Assembly (NCBI RefSeq): GCF_001562275.1
Contig: NZ_CP014304.1
Location: forward strand, 4,402,001-4,466,000
DNA from: Hymenobacter sp. PAMC 26628
GTDB lineage: Bacteria > Bacteroidota > Bacteroidia > Cytophagales > Hymenobacteraceae
Length of the DNA: 64,000 bases
Reading direction: 5' to 3'
This document shows, in pieces, positions 1 through 9,606 of this stretch (position 1 is its first letter; each line of letters begins with the position of its first letter). A program made the position numbers and the translations under genes. Below the pieces are notes generated by a model. The model saw only the letters and a program-made list of their open reading frames with translations, had not been told where the DNA came from and did no database searches.

Positions 1-1061
1 AGCAGCGGGAACTGCACGGCCACCAGCAGCCCCAGCCCCAGCCCAAACGTGGTGAGCACCAGGATTTCGCCCACCACCTGCCCACTAATGGCCGCGCCCG
101 TGGCCCCCATGGCCCGGCGCACGCCCAGCTCGCCCCGCCGCTGGCTGATGTTGAGCCACAGCACCCCGTACAGCCCCAACGCCACGTTGATGAGCAAAAA
201 CAGGCTCACCACGCCCAGGATGACGGGCGGCGTGAGCAGCTGCTTGAACTGCACGCGGCGCTGGTTGGCCAGCGGGGTGATGGTGCTTGACCAAGTAGGG
301 TTGAGGGCGCGGATGTCGTCGCTGATTTTCTTTTCCAGCGCGGCCCCGCTGCCGGGCTGCACCCGCACCAGCAGCGTGGTGAGGGCATCGGTGGTGTCCT
401 GCGGGCTGACGTACAAGAAAATAGCGGGCTTGGGCTCGCTCAATTCGCCATCGCCGCGGTAGGGCCCGCTCACCCCCACCACCCGCCACGCTTGGGGCAG
501 CATGCGGGTGGGGCCCCCTTCGATGACCCGGCCCAGCGGCGACTCGCCGGGCGCGAACAGCGCGTCGCGCAACGATTCAGTGATGACGACGGCGCGGCTG
601 TTGGCGGCTTCGTCGCGGCGGTCGAACCAGCGGCCGGCTTTCAGTTGCAACCCCATCACCTCCCGGAATTCGGGGCTGGCGTTGTAGTAGTTGGCCACTT
701 CGCAGACGCGCTTGTTAGTCCCTTCGCCCGCCGACAGGTCGCCGTTGTTGGAAGCAAAAGCGTAGGGCGTGTTGCCCTCGCTGCGCGACACGCCGGCCAC
801 GCCGGGGGTATCTTTCAGGTGTTGGATGATTTGTTGCAGGGTACCCAGCACTTGCCCGCGGCTGGGCTGGCCGCCGGGGCTCAGGCTGACGTCCCACACC
901 TGCTCGTAGGCGAAGCCCAGCGGGGCGCGGTAGTTCTGCCACAGGTACACGCCCAGGCTGCTCACGGCGAACAGCACCACGAAGGCCAGCAGGATTTCGA
1001 GCACCAGCAGGCCGTTGGCGCGCTTGCGGTTCCACATCAGGGTGAACAGGTGGCGGATCAT
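1..1061 (-). CDS. MacB/FtsX-type ABC permease, type B, third copy (3' end outside window)
   Basis: Partial gene: starts at ATG 1061 and is still open at base 1, so at least 353 residues are present. It begins MIRHLFTLMWNRKRAN, has a first membrane helix at about residues 18-38, a long extracytoplasmic MacB_PCD-like domain, and late helices after the coupling motif RRGELGVRRAMGAT. This matches the FtsX-like family of the MacB/LolC type, which transmits force to substrates or partners outside the inner membrane. Its start overlaps the stop of the upstream type-A permease by 4 bp (ATGA), suggesting translational coupling. It is the sixth permease of the array; substrate unknown. Confidence 0.9.
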   Translation of the reverse strand, partial: MIRHLFTLMWNRKRANGLLVLEILLAFVVLFAVSSLGVYLWQNYRAPLGFAYEQVWDVSLSPGGQPSRGQVLGTLQQIIQHLKDTPGVAGVSRSEGNTPYAFASNNGDLSAGEGTNKRVCEVANYYNASPEFREVMGLQLKAGRWFDRRDEAANSRAVVITESLRDALFAPGESPLGRVIEGGPTRMLPQAWRVVGVSGPYRGDGELSEPKPAIFLYVSPQDTTDALTTLLVRVQPGSGAALEKKISDDIRALNPTWSSTITPLANQRRVQFKQLLTPPVILGVVSLFLLINVALGLYGVLWLNISQRRGELGVRRAMGATGAAISGQVVGEILVLTTFGLGLGLLVAVQFPL

Positions 1062-2311
1062 GCGGCGTTGTCTCCTTTCAGAGCCTTAACGGCCTGTAGC
1101 TTGGACATTTTGTAAGCCGGGTAGGCCCCCGACAGGATGCCGAAAAACAGCACCACGCCCAGCCCCATCCCCAGCACGCGCCCGTTCAGGGCAAACTCCG
1201 AATGCGGAATGAACTGGCTGCTGTTGAGCAGGTGCAGGGCCCCGGCGGCCAGCCCCAGGCCCAGCACGCCGCCCAGCAGCGTGAGGAAAATATTCTCGAC
1301 CAGAAACTGCCCCGTGAGCCGGCGCGCCGTGGCCCCGAAGGCCTTGCGCACCCCAATCTCACCCGAACGTTCCAGGGTGCGGCTCACGTTGATGTTCACC
1401 AGGTTGAGGGCCGGCAGCAGCATGAACAGCAGGCCCAGCAGCCCCAGCAGCCCCAGGAAGCGGTTGCCGCCGCCGGGGGCCAGCTCGCCGCCGCTGAAGC
1501 GCGCCGTGAGGTTGGTCATCAGCGGCAGGGCGTGCGAGACCAGCCGCGCGTATTTCTGGGGGTCGGGCAGGGGCTGGCGGGTAATAAGCTGGTCGTACTC
1601 GTCCTGCACCCGCTGCACATCGCCGGGGCCCCGGGCCAGCACAATGGCCTGGTAGGCCCCCAGCAGGTCGGGCTTGCGCAGGTCGTCGGGCGTGGTAGTG
1701 ATGGGTACCCACACGTCGGCGTAGGTGAGCAGGCGCATCACGGGCACGTCGTGCACCACGCCCACCACCCGGTAGCGCACGGCGTCCACCTCCACGGTTT
1801 GGCCCACCGCGCCGGCCACCGCGCCGAAGTATTGCCGGGCCGTGGTTTCGTTGATGACGGCCACGTGGGCCGCCGCGCCCACCTCCTGCAAGTTGTAGGG
1901 CCGGCCGGCGAGGAAGTCGAAGTCCAGCACCTGCCAGAATTCGCCGTCGGTGCGCCGCTGGTCGAGCTTCAGCGTGTGCTGGCCCACGTAGGCCACCGCC
2001 GTGCCAGGGTTGGCTTCGCTGACGGATACTTTTTCCGGCGTGCGCAGGGCCTTCATTTGCTGGTTCACAAAGGCGTAGCCCACGCTCGAATTGTTCTGCC
2101 CGCCCCCTTTGTAGAGCAGCTGCATGCGGTTCACAAACAGCAGCCGGTCGGTGCGCAGCTCGGGCCGGTGGGGCCCCACGGCGTAGTCGAAAAAGGCGTA
2201 TATCACCAGCAAAATCATCAGCGTGAAGCTGATGCCGAACAGGCTGATGGCGGTGAAGAACTTGCGCCGCAGCAGCACCTTCCAGGCGATTTTCAAGTAG
2301 TTCCACAGCAT
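1058..2311 (-). CDS. MacB/FtsX-type ABC permease, type A, third copy
   Basis: Protein of 417 residues starting MLWNYLKIAWKVLLRRKFF. N-terminal helix about 20-40, periplasmic MacB_PCD-like domain about 45-275, then three helices with the FtsX coupling motif SGEIGVRKAFGAT and the C-terminal signature PAYKMSKLQAVKALKG. The topology of four helices with a large loop is that of MacB-type mechanotransmission permeases. It is clearly a paralog of the genes at 3520-4776 and 5977-7221, and lies 27 bp after the preceding type-B gene. No ATPase domain is fused; the ATPase at 7246-7935 is the only candidate in the window. Confidence 0.92.
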   Translation of the reverse strand: MLWNYLKIAWKVLLRRKFFTAISLFGISFTLMILLVIYAFFDYAVGPHRPELRTDRLLFVNRMQLLYKGGGQNNSSVGYAFVNQQMKALRTPEKVSVSEANPGTAVAYVGQHTLKLDQRRTDGEFWQVLDFDFLAGRPYNLQEVGAAAHVAVINETTARQYFGAVAGAVGQTVEVDAVRYRVVGVVHDVPVMRLLTYADVWVPITTTPDDLRKPDLLGAYQAIVLARGPGDVQRVQDEYDQLITRQPLPDPQKYARLVSHALPLMTNLTARFSGGELAPGGGNRFLGLLGLLGLLFMLLPALNLVNINVSRTLERSGEIGVRKAFGATARRLTGQFLVENIFLTLLGGVLGLGLAAGALHLLNSSQFIPHSEFALNGRVLGMGLGVVLFFGILSGAYPAYKMSKLQAVKALKGDNAA

Positions 2312-2338
2312 GGCGGGTGGGGTTTAAAGAAGGAAATG

Positions 2339-3523
2339 TTATTCTTCGCGCAGGGCCACGGCCGGCTGGATACCCGCCGCCAACCGGCTGGGGTACAGCG
2401 CACAGCCCACCGCCAGCGCGTACAGGCCGGCCGCCGCCGCCGCCATCGCGGTGAAGTACACGCCGGCCGGCACGTTGAAGGCCCCCAGCAGCGGAAACTG
2501 CACCGCCACCAGCAGCCCCAGCAGCAGGCCAAACGTGGTGAGCACCAGCACCTCGCCCACCACCTGCCCGCTGATGCCCCCCGCCGTGGCCCCCATGGCC
2601 CGGCGCACGCCGAGCTCAGCGCGCCGCTGGTTGATGGCTTGCCACAGCACACCAAACAGGCCCAGCGCCACGTTCACCACCAGGAATACGCAGACCAGCA
2701 CCAGGGCCCCAAGGGGCGTCAGGGCCTCCTTCAGCTGGGCGGCGCGCTGCTTCGGGAGCGCCGTGATGCTCACGCGCCAGCCCTTGGCAATGGCCAGCGT
2801 TTCGGTGCTCATTTGCCGCTCCAGCTGGGCCCCGGACCCCGGCTGCACCCGCAGCAGGAGGGTCGAGGCTTCGCCGAGGGCGGTGTCCTGCGGGCTGACG
2901 CGCATGAGCAGGGCGGGCCGCGGCGCGACCAGGTCCCCGTCGGCCCGGAACCGCTCGACGACGCCCACCACCCGAAATTTCTCGTCGTTGCGCGCCACCA
3001 CCTGCCCCAGCGGCGACTGCTGCGGGAACAGCTGCCCGGCCAGGTCGCGGGTGAGCACGGCCGGCGGCAGGGCCGCGCCGTCGTCGCGCCGGTCGAACCA
3101 GCGGCCCGCCACCACGGGCAGCTGCAACACCTCGCGCAGGGGGTCTTCCACCGAGTGGCCGCTGGCCGGGGTGGCCCGCAGCCCCTCGGTGCCCGCGCCC
3201 ACCTTGGAGGCGTTGGTGCTGCCCGAAAACGGGGTGTTGCCCGAGGTGCGGGCCACGGCCACCACGCCCGGCAGGGCCCGCAGCCGCGCCACCACCTGCC
3301 GCACCGTGGCCAGGTAGCTGGCCGGGGGCTGGGTGCCGGGGTCGAGGTCCACGCGCCACACCTGCGCGTAGGCGAAGCCCAGCGGCGTGCGGTAGTTGCG
3401 CTGGTAGTGGGCCAGCAGGCTGCCGACCACGAACAGGACCACGAAGGCCAGGAACATTTCGGTGATGAGCAGAAAGTTGGCCCGGCGGCGGTTCCAAATC
3501 AATGTAAACAGGTGGCGGATCAT
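2339..3523 (-). CDS. MacB/FtsX-type ABC permease, type B, second copy
   Basis: Protein of 394 residues, starting MIRHLFTLIWNRRRANFLL. One N-terminal helix (about 18-38), an extracytoplasmic domain with recurring family words such as RWFDRRDDGA and RVQPGSGAQLE, then the FtsX domain with RRAELGVRRAMGAT and the end word LAAGIQPAVALREE. Type B is distinct from type A in its start, coupling helix (GVRRAMGAT against GVRKAFGAT) and C-terminus. Its start codon overlaps the stop of the type-A partner by 4 bp, so the two are probably translated together and may form a heterodimer. Confidence 0.92.
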   Translation of the reverse strand: MIRHLFTLIWNRRRANFLLITEMFLAFVVLFVVGSLLAHYQRNYRTPLGFAYAQVWRVDLDPGTQPPASYLATVRQVVARLRALPGVVAVARTSGNTPFSGSTNASKVGAGTEGLRATPASGHSVEDPLREVLQLPVVAGRWFDRRDDGAALPPAVLTRDLAGQLFPQQSPLGQVVARNDEKFRVVGVVERFRADGDLVAPRPALLMRVSPQDTALGEASTLLLRVQPGSGAQLERQMSTETLAIAKGWRVSITALPKQRAAQLKEALTPLGALVLVCVFLVVNVALGLFGVLWQAINQRRAELGVRRAMGATAGGISGQVVGEVLVLTTFGLLLGLLVAVQFPLLGAFNVPAGVYFTAMAAAAAGLYALAVGCALYPSRLAAGIQPAVALREE

Positions 3524-4776
3524 GCGGGGTTGCTTTCGCCTTTAAGGGCCTGCACGGCCTGGAGTTTCGACATTTTGTAGGCCGGGTACACCCCCGACAG
3601 CAATCCAAAAAGCAGGATGATGACCACGGCTCCCAGGAAGACCCGGCCGTTAAGCCCGAACTGCGTGTAGGCCACCAGGCCGCTGGTATTGATGAGGTGC
3701 AGGGCCGCCGCGGCCAGCCCCAGGCCCAAGGCCCCGCCCAGCACCGTCAAAAACAGGTTTTCGACCAAGAACTGCCGAACCAGGGCCCCGCTGGTGGCCC
3801 CGAAGGCCTTGCGCACCCCAATTTCGGAGCTGCGGTCACGGATGCGGCTGACGTTGACGTTCACCAGGTTCAGGGCCGGCAGCAGCATGAACAGTAGCAG
3901 CAGCCCGGCGCTCACCTGCCCGAACCAGGGCACCCCGTCGTCGGGGCCGTCCTCGCCCAGCCGCTCGCGCACCGTGGTGGCCAGCAGCGAGCCGGCGTAG
4001 AGCCGCACCTCCGTGCACCACTTGTACACGGCCGTGGGCGGGGGCACTTGGCGCACGGCCCGGGCAAATTCCTGCTGCATGGCTGGCACATCGGCGGCCC
4101 GCCGGGCCAGCAAAATGGCCATGCAAGAGCCCATGTACTCCGCGTTGTGGATGTCCTGGGTGCTGGTCGTGATGGGCATCCACACCTCGGCGTAGGTGAA
4201 ACCGCGGGAGGCGGGCACGTCGCGTACCACGCCCACTACTCGGTAGCGAACTTCATCGGTGACGATGGTGCGGCCCAGCACGCCGCGGGCGGTGCCGAAG
4301 TAGTTGCGGGCGGTGCTCTCGTTGATAACCGCCACGTGGGCCGCCGCGCTCACTTCCTGCGGGTTGTAGGGCCGGCCTTCGAGGAAATCAAAGTCCAGCA
4401 CTTGCCAGAATTCGCCGTCGGTGTATTTCTGGTCCAGCTCCAGCTTGGTGTTGCCCACGTAGGCCACGGCCGTGCCGTGGCCTGTGCTGATGGACACCTT
4501 TTCCGGCGTGCGCAGCGGGCGGATGTAGTGCTCCAGAAACGAGTAGCTGGGGTGGCCGCCGTTCTCTATTTGCGGCGACCAGTAGTACAGGGAGCTGGTG
4601 AACAGCAGCCGGTCCACCCGCTTTTCGGGCGCGTGGGGCCCCACCGTGTGGTCAAACATGGCGTACACCACCAGCAAGATCATCAGCGTGAAGCTGATGC
4701 CGAACAGGCTGATGAACGTGAAGAACTTGCGCCGCTGCAAGACCTTCCAAGCCATTTTTAAGTAATTCCAGAGCAT
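3520..4776 (-). CDS. MacB/FtsX-type ABC permease, type A, second copy
   Basis: Protein of 418 residues starting MLWNYLKMAWKVLQRRKFF. Same architecture as the other type-A copies: N-terminal helix, MacB_PCD-like domain with the shared word TDGEFWQVLDFDFLEGRPYN, FtsX domain with SSEIGVRKAFGAT and C-terminal PAYKMSKLQAVQALKG. The middle of the periplasmic domain, about residues 215-275, differs most between copies, which may mean different partners or cargo. Starts 25 bp after the preceding type-B gene and overlaps the next one by 4 bp. Confidence 0.92.
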   Translation of the reverse strand: MLWNYLKMAWKVLQRRKFFTFISLFGISFTLMILLVVYAMFDHTVGPHAPEKRVDRLLFTSSLYYWSPQIENGGHPSYSFLEHYIRPLRTPEKVSISTGHGTAVAYVGNTKLELDQKYTDGEFWQVLDFDFLEGRPYNPQEVSAAAHVAVINESTARNYFGTARGVLGRTIVTDEVRYRVVGVVRDVPASRGFTYAEVWMPITTSTQDIHNAEYMGSCMAILLARRAADVPAMQQEFARAVRQVPPPTAVYKWCTEVRLYAGSLLATTVRERLGEDGPDDGVPWFGQVSAGLLLLFMLLPALNLVNVNVSRIRDRSSEIGVRKAFGATSGALVRQFLVENLFLTVLGGALGLGLAAAALHLINTSGLVAYTQFGLNGRVFLGAVVIILLFGLLSGVYPAYKMSKLQAVQALKGESNPA

Positions 4777-4801
4777 AAAAAGGCGGGTTTTAGAAACTGA
4801 C

Positions 4802-5977
4802 CTATTCTTCGCGCAGCGCCACTGCCGGCTGGATGCCCGCCGCCAACCGGCTGGGGTACAGCGCGCACACCACCGTAAGCAGGTATACCAGCCCGGCGGC
4901 CAGGGCCATGGCGGTGGCGTACACGCCCACCCGCACGCCCAGCACGCCCAGCAGCGGGAACTGCGCCGCTACCAGCAGCCCCAGCGCCAGCCCGAAGGTG
5001 GCCACCACCAGAATCTCGCCCAGAATTTGCCCGCTGATGCCGCCAGCGCTGGCCCCGATGGCCCGCCGCAGCCCGATTTCGGAGCGGCGCTGGTTGATGG
5101 TTTGCCACAGCACGCCGAACAGGCCCAGCGCCACGTTCACGACGAGGAACACGCAGGTGATGACCAGGGCCACCAGCGGCATCAGCACGGCCTTCATCTG
5201 CTTGTCGCGCGCCTCCGAGAGCGGGGTAATGTTGCTGCTCCAGCTCGGGCCGATGGCGCGGATGTCGGCGCTCATCTGCTTTTCCAGGGCCCCGCCGGCG
5301 CCGGGCTGCACCCGCACCAGCAGCGTGCGCAGGTGGTCGAAGGTGGTGTCTTGCACGCCGTTGCGCAGGAAAATGGCCTGTTTGGGGTCCGCGAAATCCC
5401 CGTCGGCGCGGAAGGCGGCCGTGACGCCCACGATGCGCCGGTTGCCGTCGGCCACAACGAGCTTGCCCAGCGCCGTTTCGGTCGGGAACATCAGCTCCTT
5501 CATGTCGTGCGAGATGACGACCACCGGGGCCCCGTCGTCGCGCCGGTCGAACCAGCGGCCTTCCTCCAGGGGCAGCTGGAGCACGTCGGCGGCCGCGTCG
5601 TCCAAGTTGTAAACGTTGCTGGGCGGCCGGAAAATCCGCTGGTCGGGACGCTCGATGTTACTCGAATTATGGCTGTTGGTGAACGGCGTATTCGAGCTGG
5701 TGCGCGTCACGCTGCGCACACCGGGCAGCGACTTCAGGCGCTGGATGACTTGCTGCTGGGTGGCGTAGCGCTCGGCCTTGGGTTGGGTGCCAGGGTCGAG
5801 GTCCACTTCCCACACCTGTTCGTAGGCAAAGCCCAGCGGGGCCCGGTAGTTCTGCCAGCGGTACACCAGCAGGCTGCCCACCACAAACAGCACCACGAAG
5901 GCCAGGAAAATCTCCACAATCAGCAGGCCGTTGGCGCGCTTGCGGTTCCAGATGAGGGTAAATAAGTGTTTCAGCAT
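4802..5977 (-). CDS. MacB/FtsX-type ABC permease, type B, first copy
   Basis: Protein of 391 residues starting MLKHLFTLIWNRKRANGLL. N-terminal helix about 18-38, extracytoplasmic domain, and FtsX domain with RRSEIGLRRAIGAS and the end word LAAGIQPAVALREE. Its ATG shares one base with the TAA of the type-A gene (TAATG), a typical translational-coupling arrangement. Part of the alternating A-B array; function inferred to be the inner-membrane half of an export or lipoprotein/peptide-handling ABC system. Confidence 0.92.
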   Translation of the reverse strand: MLKHLFTLIWNRKRANGLLIVEIFLAFVVLFVVGSLLVYRWQNYRAPLGFAYEQVWEVDLDPGTQPKAERYATQQQVIQRLKSLPGVRSVTRTSSNTPFTNSHNSSNIERPDQRIFRPPSNVYNLDDAAADVLQLPLEEGRWFDRRDDGAPVVVISHDMKELMFPTETALGKLVVADGNRRIVGVTAAFRADGDFADPKQAIFLRNGVQDTTFDHLRTLLVRVQPGAGGALEKQMSADIRAIGPSWSSNITPLSEARDKQMKAVLMPLVALVITCVFLVVNVALGLFGVLWQTINQRRSEIGLRRAIGASAGGISGQILGEILVVATFGLALGLLVAAQFPLLGVLGVRVGVYATAMALAAGLVYLLTVVCALYPSRLAAGIQPAVALREE

Positions 5978-7221
5978 TACTTGGTTCCTCCTTTTAGGGC
6001 CTGAATTGCGGGTAGCTTCGACATTTTATAAGCCGGGTACACCCCCGACAGCAACCCGAAAAACAGCACCGCCCCCAGCGCCACCGCAAACACCCGCCCG
6101 TTCAGGGAGAACTGCGCATACTCGATGACGCTGCTGCCGTTGAGCAGCGCCAGGGCCCCGGCGGCCAGGCCCAGGCCCAGCACCCCGCCCACCAGCGTGA
6201 GGAAAATATTCTCGACCAGAAACTGCCCCACCAGCCGCCCCGCCGTGGCCCCAAAGGCCTTGCGCACCCCGATTTCGGAGGAGCGCTCCAGCATCCGGCT
6301 CACGTTCAGGTTCACCAGGTTCAGGGCCGGCAGCAGCATAAACAGCAGGGCCAGCCCTAGCGCCACCCGCCCAAACCAAGCCACGCCGTCGTCGGGCCCG
6401 TCGGTGTCGGTCACGAGGTTGCGCACCGCGAAGCCCAGCAGTGTGTCGGCGTACACCCGCAGCTCGGTGAACTGCTTGGGGTCCTGCACGGGCACGTGGC
6501 GCATCACTTGCTTGAACTCCTCCTGCATAGCCGGCAGGGCTTCGGCGCTGGGGGCCAGCAGGATGGCCATGCAGTTGCCGAAGTAGTTGGGCTCGTGCAC
6601 GTCCACGGTCAGGCCCAGGGGAATCCACATGTCGGCCGTGCTGAGGTAGCGCGCGGCGGGCACGTCGCGCACCACGCCCACCACCCGGTAGGCGGTGCCG
6701 TCGGCCTCGATGGAGCGGCCCACCGCGCCCGCCACCGCCCCGAAGTAGCGCCGGGCCGTGCTCTCGTTGATGACGGCCACGCGGGCGTCGGTGCCCACTT
6801 CCTGCACCGAGTAGGGCCGGCCGGCCAGAAACTCAAAGTCCAGCACTTGCCAGAACGCGCCGTCGGTGCCCTTTTGGCTGAGCTTCAGCTTGGTGTTGCC
6901 CACGTAGGCCACCGCGTAGCCGCCGCCCGTGGCCAGCGATATCTTTTCGGGCGTGCGCAGCGGCCGTACGTAGCGGTTCAGAAAGGAGTAGCTGGGGTTG
7001 GAATTGCCCTGGCTGTTGGGCGACCACAGCCCCAGGTGCGTCACGAACAGCAGCCGGTCCACGCGCTTTTCGGGCGTGTGGGGCCCCACCGTGTGGTCGT
7101 ACAGGGCGTACACCACCAGCAAAATCATCAGCGTAAAACTGATGCCGAACAGGCTGATAAACGTGAAGAACTTGCGCCGCTGCAAGACCTTCCAGGCAAT
7201 TTTGAAGTAGCTTAAAAGCAT
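5977..7221 (-). CDS. MacB/FtsX-type ABC permease, type A, first copy
   Basis: Protein of 414 residues when started at ATG 7221 (MLLSYFKIAWKVLQRRKFF), which aligns with the starts of the other type-A copies; an ATG 15 bp upstream is in frame but less likely. N-terminal helix, MacB_PCD-like periplasmic domain with TDGAFWQVLDFEFLAGRPYS, FtsX domain with SSEIGVRKAFGAT and C-terminal PAYKMSKLPAIQALKG. First permease after the ATPase gene, 24 bp downstream of it, and coupled to the following type-B gene by a one-base overlap. Confidence 0.92.
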   Translation of the reverse strand: MLLSYFKIAWKVLQRRKFFTFISLFGISFTLMILLVVYALYDHTVGPHTPEKRVDRLLFVTHLGLWSPNSQGNSNPSYSFLNRYVRPLRTPEKISLATGGGYAVAYVGNTKLKLSQKGTDGAFWQVLDFEFLAGRPYSVQEVGTDARVAVINESTARRYFGAVAGAVGRSIEADGTAYRVVGVVRDVPAARYLSTADMWIPLGLTVDVHEPNYFGNCMAILLAPSAEALPAMQEEFKQVMRHVPVQDPKQFTELRVYADTLLGFAVRNLVTDTDGPDDGVAWFGRVALGLALLFMLLPALNLVNLNVSRMLERSSEIGVRKAFGATAGRLVGQFLVENIFLTLVGGVLGLGLAAGALALLNGSSVIEYAQFSLNGRVFAVALGAVLFFGLLSGVYPAYKMSKLPAIQALKGGTK

Positions 7222-7245
7222 GGTATTGGCGCGCAAAAGCGTGGA

Positions 7246-7935
<690 letters not shown>

Positions 7936-7952
7936 GAGGGAGAAAGAAGGGG

Positions 7953-9428
7953 TTAGGAAGGGTCGTCGCTGAGGGCAACTTGGCGGTCAAAATCGTAGAG
8001 CGTGAGGGCCCGCAGGCGGTAGTGGGCTACCCAGCCGGCGCGCAGGGCCAGGATGTAGCCGCGCCGGGCCCCGTCCTTGGCCGCCTGGGCGATGATTAAG
8101 TCGGTGAGGCTGAGGCGGCCGGCCTCGTAGGTGGCGCGGGTGATGGCGTAGCGGCGCTGGGCCAGCGAATCGGCGCGGGCGGCCAGGCCCACCTGCTGGC
8201 CCAGGGGCCCCAGCTGGCGGGCCTGCACCAGCACGGTTTGGGCAAAGGTGGCCTCGTCCTGGGCCACGTTGCGCTGCTCCTGGTCGCGGTTCAGCTCGGC
8301 GGTGCGCACGAGGCTTTGGCGGCGGCCCCAGTCCACGAGCGGCAGGCTGAAGGCTAGGCTGACTTGCTGCTGGTTTTGCAGGCTCAGGTAACTGGCGCTC
8401 AGGCGGTCGGCCTGGTTCACGTAGCCCAGGTTGGCCAGCAGTGTGGCCTGGAAGCCGGTGGTGCCGCGGGCGTAGGCCACGTCGCGGGCCGCCAGCAGCA
8501 GCCGGCGCTGGAAGGCCAGGGGCGCGGCGCGGTGCTGGCGGGCCTGGGCCAGGGCCTCGGCGGGCACCACGGGCGGTACCGGCGCGGGCACCGGCACGGC
8601 CAGCGCGGCAATGGCTCCAGCCTGGGGCCCCGGCAGCCCGGCGTAGGCGGCCAGGGCCACGGCGGCGTTTTCGGCGTCAAGGCCAGCCTGGGTTTGGGCC
8701 TGCTGGGCGTTGAGCAAGTTCAGCTCCAGCTGAATTAAGTCGCTCTGCGAGAGGCGGCCCAGGCGGTAGCGCTCCTGGCCTACGCGCAGCAGCTCGGCGG
8801 TGGCGCGGGCATTTTGGGCGGCCACGGCGGCGTTCACCTGCTGCACCAGCACGTCGAAGTACAGCTCGGTGGCGCGCTGGGCCACGGTTTCGCGGTCTTC
8901 GGCAAACTGGCGCTGGCTTTCGCGGTAGCGCAGCGGCTCCACGGCCCGGGCCCAGCGCAGCGGGTTGAAGTAGCCGATGGGCTGCGTCAAACCTAGCGTA
9001 AAGGGCTGGTTGTTATACTGCTTGGTGCCGCCGTTGAAGTTGTCGAACCGCTGCACCTGCGAACCCAGCACCACCTGCCCGCCCGTCAGGCCAATGTTCT
9101 GCGTCACGGCCACGCCCAGCGTCGAGTTGTTGTAGCGCACCGACTGGAAGGCCGTGGTGCCATCGGGCTGCACCACCGGCGCAATCAGGCGGTTGAAGTT
9201 CGGCAGCACGCCCGTCAGGCCCAGTTGCGGGCGGTAGTTGGCCTGGTAGGCGCGGTAGGTCCAGTAGCCGGTTTCGCGGTTGGTGCGCGCCTGCTGGCCC
9301 ACGGCGGCGCGGCCCTGGGCCTGGGCCACCACGGCGGCCAGTGTCAGGCTGTCGGTGGCAGTGGGGCCCTGGGCACGGACGGGCGCGAAGGCCAGCACGC
9401 TGATTATGAATAAGTAGAAGAATTTCAT
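7953..9428 (-). CDS. TolC-family outer membrane efflux protein
   Basis: Protein of 491 residues when started at MKFFYLFIISVLAFAPVRAQ (signal peptide ending about VRAQ); an in-frame ATG lies 18 bp upstream. Two OEP repeats can be traced, with long amphipathic helical stretches such as QLELNLLNAQQAQTQAG and a closing SLTDLIIAQAAKDGARRGY. TolC-like trimers form the outer-membrane exit duct for tripartite pumps. Its place between the adaptor and ATPase genes indicates that this ABC system spans both membranes. The 178 bp before it contain a dispersed palindromic repeat. Confidence 0.9.
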   Translation of the reverse strand: MKFFYLFIISVLAFAPVRAQGPTATDSLTLAAVVAQAQGRAAVGQQARTNRETGYWTYRAYQANYRPQLGLTGVLPNFNRLIAPVVQPDGTTAFQSVRYNNSTLGVAVTQNIGLTGGQVVLGSQVQRFDNFNGGTKQYNNQPFTLGLTQPIGYFNPLRWARAVEPLRYRESQRQFAEDRETVAQRATELYFDVLVQQVNAAVAAQNARATAELLRVGQERYRLGRLSQSDLIQLELNLLNAQQAQTQAGLDAENAAVALAAYAGLPGPQAGAIAALAVPVPAPVPPVVPAEALAQARQHRAAPLAFQRRLLLAARDVAYARGTTGFQATLLANLGYVNQADRLSASYLSLQNQQQVSLAFSLPLVDWGRRQSLVRTAELNRDQEQRNVAQDEATFAQTVLVQARQLGPLGQQVGLAARADSLAQRRYAITRATYEAGRLSLTDLIIAQAAKDGARRGYILALRAGWVAHYRLRALTLYDFDRQVALSDDPS

Positions 9429-9472
9429 CAGCAAGTGTGCTGTCAAATTGTGGCTTATGCCTTGGTTCTGAA

Positions 9473-9583
9473 AAGGCCGTCATGCTGAGCTTGTCGAAGC
9501 ATCTCTACTGCTCAACTAATCAGGATTACTGCTGCGGAAGAGATGCTTCGACTCCGCTGCGCTGCGCTCTGCATGACGGCCTT
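9473..9583. repeat. Family A imperfect palindrome, copy 1
   Basis: Outer arms AGGCCGTCATGC / GCATGACGGCCT and inner arms GAAGCATCTCT / AGAGATGCTTC flank a centre with CTAATC. It lies between the adaptor and TolC genes and reads into a T run on the plus strand. Confidence 0.85.
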
Positions 9584-9606
9584 TTTTTGCTTCTTATGCT
9601 TCTTAA

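Noticed and set aside
1202..3580. Plus-strand frame of 792 codons across the permease array
   Set aside because: His/Gln/Ala-rich translation with no domain, directly opposite conserved permease genes.
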